Assembly: GCA_026394155.1 (NCBI GenBank)
Contig: JAPKYT010000077.1
Coordinates: forward strand, 1 to 48,755
Source of the DNA: a bacterium
GTDB lineage: Bacteria > Electryoneota > RPQS01
Direction of reading: 5' to 3'
DNA: 48,755 bases
The notes beneath the pieces were generated by a model. That model made no database searches, was not told the origin of the DNA, and saw only the letters and a list, made by a program, of their open reading frames with translations. The position numbers and the translations under genes were made by a program. This document shows positions 8,809 through 17,924 of the stretch, piece by piece; the stretch's first letter is position 1; every line of letters begins with the position of its first letter.

Positions 8809-10362
8809 ATGAAAACTAAACACGTCACGGCGATTCTCCTCATCCTGCTGCTGGTCAGTGTGGGACTGAACGTGCGGCAGTCCGTCCAGTTGCACAAGGC
8901 CGCTGCGTCGGCATCCACGCAGGGCACGAAGCAGCTTTGGACATGCCCGATGGATCCTCAGGTAGTTCAGGATCATCCCGGCAAGTGCTCCATCTGCGGC
9001 ATGAACCTCGTTCTGCAAACGAATGTCAAGAACGAGGAAGCCGGAACGAGCCCGCCGGCCAAGGAAAAGGAATCCGGCAAGAAAGACGCGCAGAAGTACC
9101 AGTGCCCGATGCACCCCTCGATTGTGCAGGATCATCCGGGAGACTGCCCGGTCTGCGGCATGAAGCTGGTGAAGATGAAGGGTTCCGCGAATGGACAGGT
9201 GACCGCAAATGGCGGGGCAGCCAGAAAGATCGCCTTTTATCGCTCGTCCATGGATCCCAAACAGACTTCGCCAGTACCTCGCAAGGATGAGATGGGGATT
9301 GCCTATGTTCCCGTGTATGAAGAGGAACTTTCAGGCGGTGGCGGCGGGGTCGAAGGTCGTGCCACGGTCGCCATTGATCCCACACGTCAGCAACTCATCG
9401 GGTTGCGCACCGCTCCGGTTACACGTGGTTCCATCAGCACGGAGTGGCGCACGGTGGGACGCGTTCAAGTGGATCCGACGAGAGTGAGCAAAATCAACGT
9501 CAAGGTATCTGGCTACGTGGAGCGCATTTTCGTGGACTTCGTTGGGCGGCCCGTCAAACGCGGCGAACAACTGTTCACATATTACAGTCCCGATCTGCTG
9601 TCTGCCCAGCAGGAATATCTGCTCGCGCTGAAGGCCAAGAGCCGCTCAAAAGGCGGTGTGCAATCCGAGTATGACAGTCTGATGATCGCCGCCGCGCGGC
9701 AGAAGCTCAGGCTGTGGGATGTGCCCGAAGCGGAAATCGAACGGCTTGCGCAGACCGGCGAAGTGGTCAAGGCGCTGACGTTCGTCTCACCGCTGACGGG
9801 AGTCGTGACGGCCAAGAACGTGGTCGAAGGCTCTTCGCTGAATCCGGGTGATACACCATACGAGATCACCGACCTGAGTTCCGTCTGGGTCATGGCGGAT
9901 GCCTATCAGTCGGACGTTGCCCGGGCCAAGGTCGGCATGTCCGCCTCGGTGAGCTTAGAGTCGCTGCCGGGGCATGTTCTTCAAGGCAAAGTTGCCTTCA
10001 TTGATCCGGTTCTTGATCCGCAGAGTCGAACGTTCAAGGTTCGCATCAATGTTGACAACACCAGTGGAGAGCTGAAACCCGATATGTTTGCCGATGTCCT
10101 GTTCGAAGGCGCAGTGCGCGAGGCCGTGACCATTCCGGCGGACGCCGTCATCCCTTCGGGAAGAGGGAATATGGTGTTTGTCGCCGTCGGCGACGGCAGG
10201 TTCCAACCCCGTGCCGTGAGGTTGGGCGAGAAGTCGGGTGACCGGGTCGAAGTGATCGAGGGACTGAGCGAGGGGGAATCGGTCGTCACTCGCGCGAACT
10301 TCCTGGTGGATTCAGAATCATCGCTCCGCGCCGCACTCGCGGCTGTCGGGGGATCACAGTGA
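8809..10362 (+). CDS. cusB: RND efflux periplasmic adaptor (CusB-like)
   Basis: The ORF track opens at a TTG (8803); ATG 8809 is the natural start and gives 517 residues with an N-terminal membrane anchor (residues 5-25). Two heavy-metal-binding modules follow, [20 protein letters not shown] (about 46-65) and [20 protein letters not shown] (about 100-119), then a degenerate third ([25 protein letters not shown], about 148-172) that corresponds to the metal-binding start of CusB-type adaptors. The remainder is the membrane-fusion core: barrel-sandwich, alpha-hairpin and beta-barrel ([37 protein letters not shown]). It would deliver Cu(I)/Ag(I) to the pump. The stop overlaps the pump start by one base. 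Confidence 0.9.
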   Translation: MKTKHVTAILLILLLVSVGLNVRQSVQLHKAAASASTQGTKQLWTCPMDPQVVQDHPGKCSICGMNLVLQTNVKNEEAGTSPPAKEKESGKKDAQKYQCPMHPSIVQDHPGDCPVCGMKLVKMKGSANGQVTANGGAARKIAFYRSSMDPKQTSPVPRKDEMGIAYVPVYEEELSGGGGGVEGRATVAIDPTRQQLIGLRTAPVTRGSISTEWRTVGRVQVDPTRVSKINVKVSGYVERIFVDFVGRPVKRGEQLFTYYSPDLLSAQQEYLLALKAKSRSKGGVQSEYDSLMIAAARQKLRLWDVPEAEIERLAQTGEVVKALTFVSPLTGVVTAKNVVEGSSLNPGDTPYEITDLSSVWVMADAYQSDVARAKVGMSASVSLESLPGHVLQGKVAFIDPVLDPQSRTFKVRINVDNTSGELKPDMFADVLFEGAVREAVTIPADAVIPSGRGNMVFVAVGDGRFQPRAVRLGEKSGDRVEVIEGLSEGESVVTRANFLVDSESSLRAALAAVGGSQ

Positions 10363-13300
10363 TGTTGCAGAAGATCATTCGCTTCTCGGCGGAGAATCGC
10401 TTTCTGGTGATCGGTGCCACAATGGTGGCGCTGATCATCGCGTTTTGGACCATGCGGCATATCCCGCTCGATGCCTTGCCTGATCTCTCGGACACGCAGG
10501 TCATCGTCTATTCCAAGTGGGATCGCAGTCCCGACATTCTTGAAGATCAAGTCACTTATCCGATTATCAGCGCTCTGTTAGGCGCTCCGAAAGTCAGAGC
10601 CATTCGCGGCTTCTCCGACTTCGGCTACAGTTATGTGTATGTCATCTTCGAAGACGGCACGGACATCTACTGGGCGCGCACGCGAGTGCTGGAATATCTG
10701 TCAAAGATCACGTCGCAGCTTCCGGCAGGTGTCAAGACGGAATTGGGACCGGACGCGACGAGTCTCGGTTGGGTCTTTCAGTATGCCTTGATTGACCGGA
10801 CCGGCAAGAATACTAGCGACGAACTGCGCAGCTATCAGGACTGGTTCCTGCGCTACGCCATACAGAGTGTGCCCGGCGTGGCCGAGGTGGCGACGGTGGG
10901 GGGGCAGGTCCGGCAATATCAGATTACCGTCAATCCCAATGCGTTGGCCAACTACGGCCTGCCGCTGGATGCGGTGATTCAAGCGGTGCGTAAGGGCAAC
11001 AACGATGTCGGCGGCCGCTTGGTTGAAATTGCAGGCCGCGAGTACATGGTGCGCGGTCGCGGCTACGTAAAATCCACGCAGGACCTTGAGAAACTCGTTC
11101 TTAAATCCGAGAACGGCACGCCCATCACGGTCAAGGATGTCGCGACCGTGCAGTTGGGGCCGGAACTGCGGCGTGGCATTGCGGATTACAACGGGGAAGG
11201 GGATGTGGTTGGCGGGATCGTGGTCATGCGGCAGGGCGAAAACGCGCTCAACGTAATTGATCGCGTGAAAGCGAAACTGGAGGAGATCAAGCCCTCATTG
11301 CCGCCCGGCGCGGAAATCGTCACCACCTATGACCGCTCGGAACTGATCGGCCGGGCGATTGACACGGTCAAGAGCAAGCTGATCGAGGAAATGATTATCG
11401 TGGCGATTGTCATTCTCCTCTTCCTCTGGCATATTCCCTCGGCGGCGGTTCCCATCATCACTATTCCCGTGAGCGTGGCTCTCGCGTTCATTCCCATGTA
11501 CCTGATGGGGCTCACGGCGAATCTGATGTCGCTCGCCGGTATCGCCATTTCCATCGGTGTGCTGGTGGATGGCGCGATCGTCGAGGTGGAGAACGCTTAC
11601 AACAAAATCTATCATTGGCAGGCGGACGGGGCGAAAGGAGACTTCCATAAAGTGCGGCTTGAGGCGCTGATGGAGGTGGGACCGTCGGTGTTCTTTTCGC
11701 TGTTGGTGATTGCCGTCGCTTTTCTGCCTGTTTTCACTCTGGTGGATCAGGAAGGGCGTTTGTTTAAGCCGCTGGCCTATTCGAAGAACTTTGCGATGGC
11801 GATTGCGGCCATACTGGCGATTACGCTGGATCCGGCCATGCGGATGATGTTCGCGCGCATTGAGCCGTTCAAGTTCCGGCCCCGCTTCTTGTCTTGGACG
11901 GCCTCCAAGTTCGCCGTGGGCAGGTATTACTCCGAAGAAAAACATCCGATCAGCCGCTTTTTACACCGAATCTATGAAGGACCATGCCGGTTTGTGCTTA
12001 AACACCCGAAGGCCACGATTCTGGTGAGCATACTGATCGTCATCTCGACGATTCCGGTTTATCTGAAGCTCGGATCGGAATTCATGCCGCCGCTGCGCGA
12101 GGGTTCGCTGCTCTATATGCCTTCTGCCGTTCAGCCGGGAATGTCCGTGACCGAGGCGCAGAAGGCGCTTCAGGTGCAGGACAAGCTGCTGATGACGTTT
12201 CCCGAAATCGAGCGTGTCTTTGGCAAAGCCGGCCGCGCGGAGACTTCCACCGATCCGGCTCCCTTCACGATGATGGAGACTACGATCTTGCTCAAGCCGG
12301 AGTCCGAGTGGCGCGAGAAACCGCGCTGGTACTCGAGCTGGGCTCCCGACTGGTTGAAGAGCATCCTTCGCACGGCTTGGCGTGACCGAATCACCGAAGA
12401 GGAGCTGATCGCCGAATTGGATGAGACTCTCCAGTTGCCGGGAATCAGCAATGCCTGGACCATGCCCATCAAAGCTCGGCTCGACATGCTCTCGACGGGA
12501 ATTCGAACACCGGTGGGGATCAAGGTGTTGGGAAGCGACCTGGCAACCATTCAGAAAATAGCAATTGACGTCGAGACCGCGCTGCAAAACGTGCCGGATA
12601 CCCGAAGTGTCTACGCCGAGCGCGTGGCCGGAGGCTACTTTCTCGATTTCGAGTTGAATCGGGACCGGCTCGCGCGCTATGGACTATCGGTGGATGATGC
12701 GAACATGATGGTGATGACGGCGGTCGGCGGCGACAACCAGACCACCACCTTTGAAGGGCGCGGACGATACGGAGTGAATGTGCGCTATGCGCGGGATTAC
12801 CGCAGCGATTTGGAAGCGATGCGCCGGGTCCTGCTGCCCTTGCCGAACGGACGCGGACAGATTCCCATGTCCGAGATCGCCGATGTCAAGCTCGTGGAAG
12901 GCCCGTCCATGATCCGCGACGAGAACGGTCTGCTGGCGGGTTATGTCTATGTGGACTTTGACCCGTCGAAAGTGGACGTCGGCAGGTACGTAGAACGCGC
13001 CAAACAAGCGGTGGCCGCCACCGTCAAAACACCCACCGGTTATTCGTTGGTCTGGAGCGGACAGTACGAGAACATGATCCGCGTGCAGAATCGTCTCAAG
13101 TTCATCGTACCCCTGACTCTGCTGCTGATCTTCGCGCTGTTGTACATGAATACCAAGTCCGCCGCCAAGACACTGGTGGTCATGCTCGCCGTTCCGTTCT
13201 CCGCCGTCGGTGCCATCTGGTTGATCTATCTGCTGGGATACAATGTCTCCATTGCGGTCTGGGTCGGAATGATCGCCCTGCTCGGACTGGATGCCGAAAC

Positions 13301-13631
13301 CGGTGTCTTCATGTTGCTCTTCCTCGATCTTTCCCACGATGAGGCCAAGGCCAAAGGGCGGCTTCGGACCCCGGGCGATCTGGTCGAGGCCATTGTCCAC
13401 GGCGCGGTGAAGCGCGTTCGTCCGAAGGCCATGACGGTCTGTGCGGCGTTTGTCGGATTGCTGCCGATCATGTGGTCAACGGGGACGGGATCGGACCTGA
13501 TGAAGCGCGTTGCCGCGCCGATGGTCGGAGGATTGATCACGTCGTTCGTCCTGGAACTTCTGGTCTATCCGGCCATCTATTACCTCATGAAGAGGCGAGA
13601 GGTTTCGGCGGCAAAAGCGGCGCTGAGCTGA
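10362..13631 (+). CDS. cusA: CusA-type heavy-metal RND efflux pump
   Basis: A 1089-residue inner-membrane RND transporter, full length. ATG 10362 overlaps the adaptor stop (TGATG). HME-type membrane signatures are present: IGVLVDGAIVEVENAYNK in TM4 and LLGLDAETGVFMLLFLDL in TM10, the acidic proton-relay positions. The periplasmic part keeps methionine positions that bind Cu(I)/Ag(I) in CusA: LLYMPSAVQPGMS, FTMMETTI and LDMLSTGIRTPVGIKV. These place it in the monovalent Cu/Ag group rather than the divalent CzcA group, by family knowledge. C-terminal TM11-12 (VRPKAMTV; APMVGGLITS) are intact. Confidence 0.93.
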   Translation: MLQKIIRFSAENRFLVIGATMVALIIAFWTMRHIPLDALPDLSDTQVIVYSKWDRSPDILEDQVTYPIISALLGAPKVRAIRGFSDFGYSYVYVIFEDGTDIYWARTRVLEYLSKITSQLPAGVKTELGPDATSLGWVFQYALIDRTGKNTSDELRSYQDWFLRYAIQSVPGVAEVATVGGQVRQYQITVNPNALANYGLPLDAVIQAVRKGNNDVGGRLVEIAGREYMVRGRGYVKSTQDLEKLVLKSENGTPITVKDVATVQLGPELRRGIADYNGEGDVVGGIVVMRQGENALNVIDRVKAKLEEIKPSLPPGAEIVTTYDRSELIGRAIDTVKSKLIEEMIIVAIVILLFLWHIPSAAVPIITIPVSVALAFIPMYLMGLTANLMSLAGIAISIGVLVDGAIVEVENAYNKIYHWQADGAKGDFHKVRLEALMEVGPSVFFSLLVIAVAFLPVFTLVDQEGRLFKPLAYSKNFAMAIAAILAITLDPAMRMMFARIEPFKFRPRFLSWTASKFAVGRYYSEEKHPISRFLHRIYEGPCRFVLKHPKATILVSILIVISTIPVYLKLGSEFMPPLREGSLLYMPSAVQPGMSVTEAQKALQVQDKLLMTFPEIERVFGKAGRAETSTDPAPFTMMETTILLKPESEWREKPRWYSSWAPDWLKSILRTAWRDRITEEELIAELDETLQLPGISNAWTMPIKARLDMLSTGIRTPVGIKVLGSDLATIQKIAIDVETALQNVPDTRSVYAERVAGGYFLDFELNRDRLARYGLSVDDANMMVMTAVGGDNQTTTFEGRGRYGVNVRYARDYRSDLEAMRRVLLPLPNGRGQIPMSEIADVKLVEGPSMIRDENGLLAGYVYVDFDPSKVDVGRYVERAKQAVAATVKTPTGYSLVWSGQYENMIRVQNRLKFIVPLTLLLIFALLYMNTKSAAKTLVVMLAVPFSAVGAIWLIYLLGYNVSIAVWVGMIALLGLDAETGVFMLLFLDLSHDEAKAKGRLRTPGDLVEAIVHGAVKRVRPKAMTVCAAFVGLLPIMWSTGTGSDLMKRVAAPMVGGLITSFVLELLVYPAIYYLMKRREVSAAKAALS

Positions 13632-13730
13632 ACAGAACCTCACGGTTTCCACCGCACACGCGGAACAAAGGAAGGGAACTGCGGGAATTCGCACGAAGTT
13701 TAAGCAACAAAACCCGAAGGGGAAAGGAAG

Positions 13731-14291
13731 ATGAAAATGAAGACCGTGGGCCGCAACGTATGGATCGTGCTGGCGCTGCTGACCGTGGCATCGCTGGTCA
13801 TGGCGCAGGCAGAAACCACAAGCAAGAGCACGGCCGCCGAGGCCGACACGGTGAAGGCGGCGAAAGCCGTGAAAGAAGCCGAGGCTTATCCGCTCGACTA
13901 CTGCATTGTCACCGGCGAGAAACTGGGTGGCATGGGCGATCCGGTTACCAAAGTGTATGACGGACGTGAAGTGCGCTTCTGCTGCGGCGGATGCGTGAAG
14001 ATCTTCGAGAAAGACAAAGCCAAGTGGACGAAGAAGCTCGACGATGCGATCATCGCCGCGCAGAAACCCACTTATCCGCTGAACACGTGCGTGGTCAGTG
14101 GAGACACTTTGGGCCGCATGGGAGAGCCCGTGGACTATGTGTGGGGCAATCGTCTGGTGCGATTGTGCTGCAGCGGCTGCATCGCCGCTCTCAACAAGGA
14201 TCCTGAAAAGTACCTCGAGATGATCAACGTGGCCTCAACTCCGGTCAAGGCTGCTGAGACGCCGGCCGAGACTCCGTATCAGCATCCTTAG
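13731..14291 (+). CDS. Periplasmic protein with two CCxGC metal modules
   Basis: A 186-residue exported protein starting at ATG 13731 after GGAAAGGAAG. Residues 1-25 are a signal peptide. Two tandem repeats of about 50 residues follow: YPLDYCIVTGEKLGGMGDPV...VRFCCGGCVKIF (about 48-95) and YPLNTCVVSGDTLGRMGEPV...VRLCCSGCIAAL (about 112-160). Each has one Cys near the start and a CCxGC cluster, a TRASH/YHS-like soft-metal site. Between them is a charged helix. Position after the CusA-like pump suggests a periplasmic Cu/Ag binder or chaperone that feeds it; this is inference. No closer named family is recognised. Confidence 0.78.
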   Translation: MKMKTVGRNVWIVLALLTVASLVMAQAETTSKSTAAEADTVKAAKAVKEAEAYPLDYCIVTGEKLGGMGDPVTKVYDGREVRFCCGGCVKIFEKDKAKWTKKLDDAIIAAQKPTYPLNTCVVSGDTLGRMGEPVDYVWGNRLVRLCCSGCIAALNKDPEKYLEMINVASTPVKAAETPAETPYQHP

Positions 14292-14355
14292 CGGCGCGAG
14301 TTCCATAGCGCGGGGCTCACCTCGACGCAGGAGATAGTTGATCTTTCAGAGCTAT

Positions 14356-14376
14356 CGGGCGCATGAAGCCCGTTTC
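14356..14376 (+). terminator. Weak terminator of efflux operon
   Basis: CGGGC/GCCCG 5-bp stem with a 7-nt loop followed by TTTCC. Placed between the last efflux-operon gene and the tRNA-Lys promoter. Short stem, so low confidence. Confidence 0.4.
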
Positions 14377-14380
14377 CGTG

Positions 14381-14409
14381 TTGACAAAGACATTCGGAAC
14401 GGTTAAATT
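14381..14409 (+). promoter_or_regulatory. Promoter of tRNA-Lys
   Basis: TTGACA at 14381-14386 and TAAATT at 14404-14409 with a 17-bp spacer, about 15 bp before the tRNA 5' end. Fits a sigma70-type promoter for a stable RNA. Confidence 0.75.
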
Positions 14410-14423
14410 CTTGTTTCCGTTCG

Positions 14424-14499
14424 GCACCCATAGCTCAACTGGTAGAGCAACTGACTCTTAATCAGTAGGTTTAGGGTTCGAGTCCCTGTGGGTGCACCA
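14424..14499 (+). tRNA. tRNA-Lys (anticodon CTT)
   Basis: A full cloverleaf can be drawn: acceptor GCACCCA/TGGGTGC (7 pairs), D-arm GCTC/GAGC, anticodon arm ACTGA-CTCTTAA-TCAGT with anticodon CTT, T-arm TAGGG-TTCGAGT-CCCTG, discriminator A and encoded CCA at 14497-14499. It has its own promoter and terminator. Adjacent integrase remains suggest it has served as an integration target. Confidence 0.95.
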
Positions 14500-14505
14500 A
14501 GAAAG

Positions 14506-14536
14506 AGCCTGCAAGTGATGAACTTACAGGCTTTTT
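14506..14536 (+). terminator. Terminator of tRNA-Lys
   Basis: AGCCTG...CAGGCT stem, extended by AAGT/ACTT with one bulge, followed by TTTTTG. Starts 6 nt after the CCA end. Confidence 0.85.
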
Positions 14537-14743
14537 GTTTGACGCTGTACTGAACATGTGTTCCGACGCGAGTGCAGTCTTTGACAACCGGCGACAACCA
14601 AAGTGTCCCCAAACTGTCCCCAAAATGTTCGTGACCTGATTCTCAAAGTCAGTCTTTCAGCACGGTGCAAGCGCCGATGGAGAGGCGTGGGCAGTACCTT
14701 CGTGGTCAGGCAAAAAAGAAGGGGACCGACAATTCGATCCCCT

Positions 14744-15391
14744 TCAGTAGGGCAGCTTCTCTACTGTCTTGGCAAGGTGCCCAGGGCTGAGATGGCTGTA
14801 GATCATGGTCACGGAGACATCGTGATGCCCCAGCATCTCCTGAACGGATCGAATGTCCACGCCCGCCATGATCAAGTGGGAGGCAAAGGTGTGCCGCAAC
14901 GTGTGCAGGGACACATGGCCGTCAAATCCAGCCCGCTTCACCGCCTTTCGGAAATCCTGTCCGAGGGTCCAGTAGTTGACATTGAAGACGGTGTCGTCCG
15001 CAGAGTGGGGAGCAGCCTGCATTTCCGTCAACACGGCGGAAAGCTGCGGATTGACCGGCACGACCCTGGATCTGCCGGACTTGGTGCGAAAGTCCTCCTT
15101 GTTCTGGACCGTGATCGTCCTGCGTTCCATGTCCACGTCAGACCACTGCAAGTGGACGATCTCATCACGCCGCAACCCTGTCCACAAGGCGAAGTCCACC
15201 ACTCGACGCAGGTCTGTGTCATCCCCGATGGCTTCTCGGAGCTTCTGAATCTCCGCTTCATTGAGGTACCGCAGGTGCGTATTTCGCGGCACCCGTGTCA
15301 GCTTCACCTGGGCGGCAGGGTTGGTCTTGACATACCCCTTGCGGTGCGCCCAGGCGAACGCTACTTTCAGATGTCGCAGGGCCACGTTCAC
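14744..15391 (-). pseudogene. Tyrosine integrase, N-terminally truncated
   Basis: A 215-residue frame, starting at a GTG, that carries the catalytic domain of a tyrosine recombinase: Arg in WTGLRRDEI, HxxR in SLHTLRHTFAS, His in LGHHDVSV and Tyr in MIYSHL. The family is normally 300-400 residues; most of the core-binding domain is missing. The frame stays open about 100 nt further upstream but into sequence that reads as the end of a different gene on the other strand, so the 5' part was probably deleted. It points toward tRNA-Lys, as expected for an integrase next to its target. Probably inactive. Confidence 0.75.
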
Positions 15392-15420
15392 CGACGACGG
15401 CTTGATACGGCGCAGGCTCT

Positions 15421-15619
15421 CGATCCGGAAACACCTATCTGGGTTTATCCGCCAGGTTATGCGGAAATTGTGCCCAGCGTACTCATGCTAATCCCGCTGG
15501 AGACACTGCAACTGCTGAAAGAGAGACTGACAGGAAACAAAACGGGATCATGGCACGAGCTTGCAAAGAAAGTCAGAGCTGAGTTCGCGCGGCGTGAGAA
15601 AAAGAAGGTTGCTGATTGA
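15421..15619 (+). pseudogene. C-terminal remnant of an unknown gene
   Basis: The last 65 or so codons of ORF 14603..15619 look genuinely coding (PIWVYPPGYAEIVPSVL, then the charged helix ending FARREKKKVAD), while the preceding 270 codons are only the antisense of the integrase. I read it as the 3' end of a plus-strand gene whose front was lost when the integrase fragment was joined at about 15415. I do not recognise the family. Confidence 0.45.
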
Positions 15620-16030
15620 CTCGTGGGTCAGGCTTGTTCTTTGCCATCGACCGGGTTTCTGGGATCAATCCAGCCCGCCGTTCCGCGAGGCCGGAGAGGA
15701 CAGGATCCTGAAAAACGCAGCAGAGGAGACTGCAGCGAGACCACAGAATGGAAGTCGTATGCTAATTTGAGATTCAATCTGTAATACCTGGTCTCTAACC
15801 GCCTGTATTTACCGATACAAAGCTGGAACAGATAAACAGTACCACCAAATGGACATAGTTATCCTGTTTGTGCCGATCCGGACTCAAGTCACAAAGTTCT
15901 TTTTCTTTTTGCCCACCAAGTGTTGACAGTACCCCGTGATTGGTGTATACTCTATCATAACAACGTGAAATGATCTCTGACCCGCCTCCCATGTGAGGTT
16001 GGGGTTTCGAAATTTAAACACAAAAGCAAA
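15620..16030. other. Intergenic region upstream of secretin gene
   Basis: About 400 bp without a supported gene. It contains the promoter listed at 15923-15951 and an A/T-rich leader of about 75 nt before the secretin start. The minus-strand ORF 15795..15992 has no RBS and no recognisable product. Confidence 0.6.
15923..15951 (+). promoter_or_regulatory. Consensus sigma70-type promoter
   Basis: TTGACA (15923-15928), 17-bp spacer, TATACT (15946-15951): close to a perfect housekeeping promoter. It drives the secretin gene and perhaps the following exported-protein genes. The start point would fall near 15958, leaving a leader of about 70 nt. Confidence 0.85.
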
Positions 16031-17638
16031 TTGAGACTCGCAACTCACTCTTGGAGACTCTGCTTAGTTGCCGCGCTTCTGTGGGCAACGCAAGCCTCCG
16101 CCATTTGGCCCTTTGGTTCTTCGGCCAGCTACGAAGCTCGTGAGACAGAGCGCACGGCGCAACTTCTCCTGAGATCACACCGCTACAACGAGGCGGTTCA
16201 CCTGCTTCAGACGGAGCTGAATACTCAGCCCGTCGGCCAGTGGCGCTTTCAGCTGACAATGATGCTGGCGGAGGGAGAGGTCGGGCTCGGCGACTCGCTG
16301 GGTCTGGCGGCAACGCTGGCACAGGCCGAAACCATTGCCCGCAAGCCGTTACAACTCAAGGATATTCAGCGCTACCGGAAGAGGCTTGAAGAACTGCGGG
16401 CGATACCCGTGCTGACACCCGTCACGGCTGACAGTTCTCGCGCAGCGGCTGCCCTAATTGACACGACCACGTCCGGCGCGGACGAGACGCTGCTTCGCGT
16501 CCTGGTGACCAACTCGTTCTTTGAGACGGATCTGCGGCAAGTGCTTTCGGATCTTGCCACACAAACGGGAACACCGATTGTCTGGGATCCCACGGTCAAG
16601 GGTCTTGTCACCTACGAGGCAAAGGAGCAACCTCTCGACAAGGTGCTGGAGGCGATTCTCCTGCCTGCCGGCTTCGGTTACACTTATCGTGGCGGCATCG
16701 TATATGTGGGATCTACGAGTCCCAGTGATGCCAGTTTCGGTCTCATTTCGCGCACGGAAGTCATCACCCTCGCAAACACTGATGCCACAGACGCTATCGC
16801 TCAACTCTCGGAGTATTTTCAACCCTATGTGCGGGCGTCCAAAATTTCCAATACGGTCACCGTCACGGCACCGGCAGCTACTGTCAGCAGGATTCGCTCC
16901 GACCTGAAGCAACTGGACAAACCGCCAGCGCAGATCATGATTGAAGTGGTCGTCTGCGAATTCTCCGAAGATGCTCTGCGTCAAATGGGGCTGGACTGGT
17001 CGCTCACACGGACGGAAGGTCGAAATCCATCCTGGCAAGTTGGAGCACAGCACACCGACATTGCCAATCCATCCTTAGCAGGCACGTACACCGACATCGG
17101 ATACAAGATCGGCAACTATACGGCCGATCTGACTGCCTCGCTTCAGGCGCTGGTGGAATCCGGCCAAGCGGAGATCCGTGCCAAACCGCGCATCACGACT
17201 CTCAACGGTCGTACCGCCCAGATCAGTCTGACCACGGATCAGTATTTTGTCATCCAGACCGGCGGCACTCAGTACTACCAGTACAACACGCTGCAGTCGG
17301 TGAGTTCCGGAATCAAGTTGGAGATCACTCCTTACGTCGCTTCGACCTCAGATGAAATCACGTTGTACGTCAAGCCGGAAGTGGGGGATGTGGTCGGCGC
17401 GGGTGCGCAGGGATTGCCTGAAATCAACAAACGCACGGCCAGTACTTCGGTGCGGGTACATGATGGGGAAACGTTCACGGTGGGGGGACTGAACTTGCAG
17501 CGTCAGAAGCTTTTGCAGCGGAAGATCCCTTTCCTTGGAGACATTCCGCTCTTGGGCTATCTCTTTCGCTATGACGAGCGGCAGTTCAAAGACACCGAGA
17601 TCATCATCTTTGTCACCCCGCATCTGCTCGCTCGTTAG
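16031..17638 (+). CDS. Secretin-type outer-membrane channel (GspD/PilQ fold)
   Basis: A 535-residue protein read from a TTG at 16031; no ATG or GTG exists in frame before the upstream stop, and there is no clear RBS, so the start is tentative. Residues 1-24 are a signal peptide. About 30-125 is a helical, TPR-like region (ETERTAQLLLRSHRYNEAV). About 150-225 is an STN/N0-like domain (FFETDLRQVLSDLATQTG). About 240-305 is an N1-type ring domain. From 310 the secretin domain follows, with IEVVVCEFSEDALRQMG and the hallmark IPFLGDIPLLGYLFR near 505. It should form a gated outer-membrane pore. No other type II/IV pilus genes are adjacent, which is unusual. Confidence 0.85.
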   Translation: MRLATHSWRLCLVAALLWATQASAIWPFGSSASYEARETERTAQLLLRSHRYNEAVHLLQTELNTQPVGQWRFQLTMMLAEGEVGLGDSLGLAATLAQAETIARKPLQLKDIQRYRKRLEELRAIPVLTPVTADSSRAAAALIDTTTSGADETLLRVLVTNSFFETDLRQVLSDLATQTGTPIVWDPTVKGLVTYEAKEQPLDKVLEAILLPAGFGYTYRGGIVYVGSTSPSDASFGLISRTEVITLANTDATDAIAQLSEYFQPYVRASKISNTVTVTAPAATVSRIRSDLKQLDKPPAQIMIEVVVCEFSEDALRQMGLDWSLTRTEGRNPSWQVGAQHTDIANPSLAGTYTDIGYKIGNYTADLTASLQALVESGQAEIRAKPRITTLNGRTAQISLTTDQYFVIQTGGTQYYQYNTLQSVSSGIKLEITPYVASTSDEITLYVKPEVGDVVGAGAQGLPEINKRTASTSVRVHDGETFTVGGLNLQRQKLLQRKIPFLGDIPLLGYLFRYDERQFKDTEIIIFVTPHLLAR

Positions 17639-17639
17639 G

Positions 17640-17681
17640 CCCCTCCTTTTCCCCCACTGTGTGGGGGAAATACAAAGGGGT
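17640..17681 (+). repeat. C/G-run palindromic repeat, copy C (divergent)
   Basis: CCCCTCCTTTTCCCCCAC, 3-nt loop, GTGGGGGAAATACAAAGGGGT: a long imperfect hairpin beginning 2 nt after the secretin stop. It resembles copies A and B in layout (C-run, T-rich step, C-run, G-run, A-rich step, G-run) and in its place after a stop codon, though the sequence is more diverged. It could also limit read-through. Confidence 0.5.
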
Positions 17682-17807
17682 AAGTTCAGTTTTACATTAG
17701 AATTAAATCGAACACTCCGTGCTTTCCGTCCGCCGAGCTGCGGTACGGACCGGGCAAGCACGGATGGACGACTAACCTTCCCCGCGCGGAAGGCATAACC
17801 AAAAAAG

Positions 17808-17915
17808 GCCGGCCCCGGGACTGGCGCGAACCAAATGCCCCGGGGACCGGCTGGGTGAGCACGATCGCTGGCAAAAGTCAGGATCGTCTCGCCTGTTCAA
17901 CAAACCGAACAGGAG
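17808..17915 (+). promoter_or_regulatory. Structured 5' leader with three hairpins
   Basis: Three consecutive inverted repeats lie in the last 120 nt before ATG 17925. Hairpin 1 (17808-17851): GCCGGCCCCGGG pairs with CCCCGGGGACCGGC with a one-base bulge. Hairpin 2 (17861-17887): ACGATCGCTG with CAGGATCGT. Hairpin 3 (17892-17913): CCTGTTC with GAACAGG, whose 3' arm contains the AGG of the AGGAG ribosome binding site. This layout suggests translational control by RNA structure. I compared it mentally with c-di-GMP-I, SAH, THF, glycine and fluoride riboswitches and found no match. Confidence 0.6.
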
Positions 17916-17924
17916 AAAAGTTTC

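Noticed and set aside
14603-15619. 338-residue plus-strand ORF
   Set aside because: Its first 270 codons are the complement of the integrase; only the last 65 or so look coding and are listed as a remnant.
17808-17915. Known riboswitch class in the leader
   Set aside because: Stems do not carry the conserved cores of c-di-GMP-I, SAH, THF, glycine or fluoride riboswitches as I know them.
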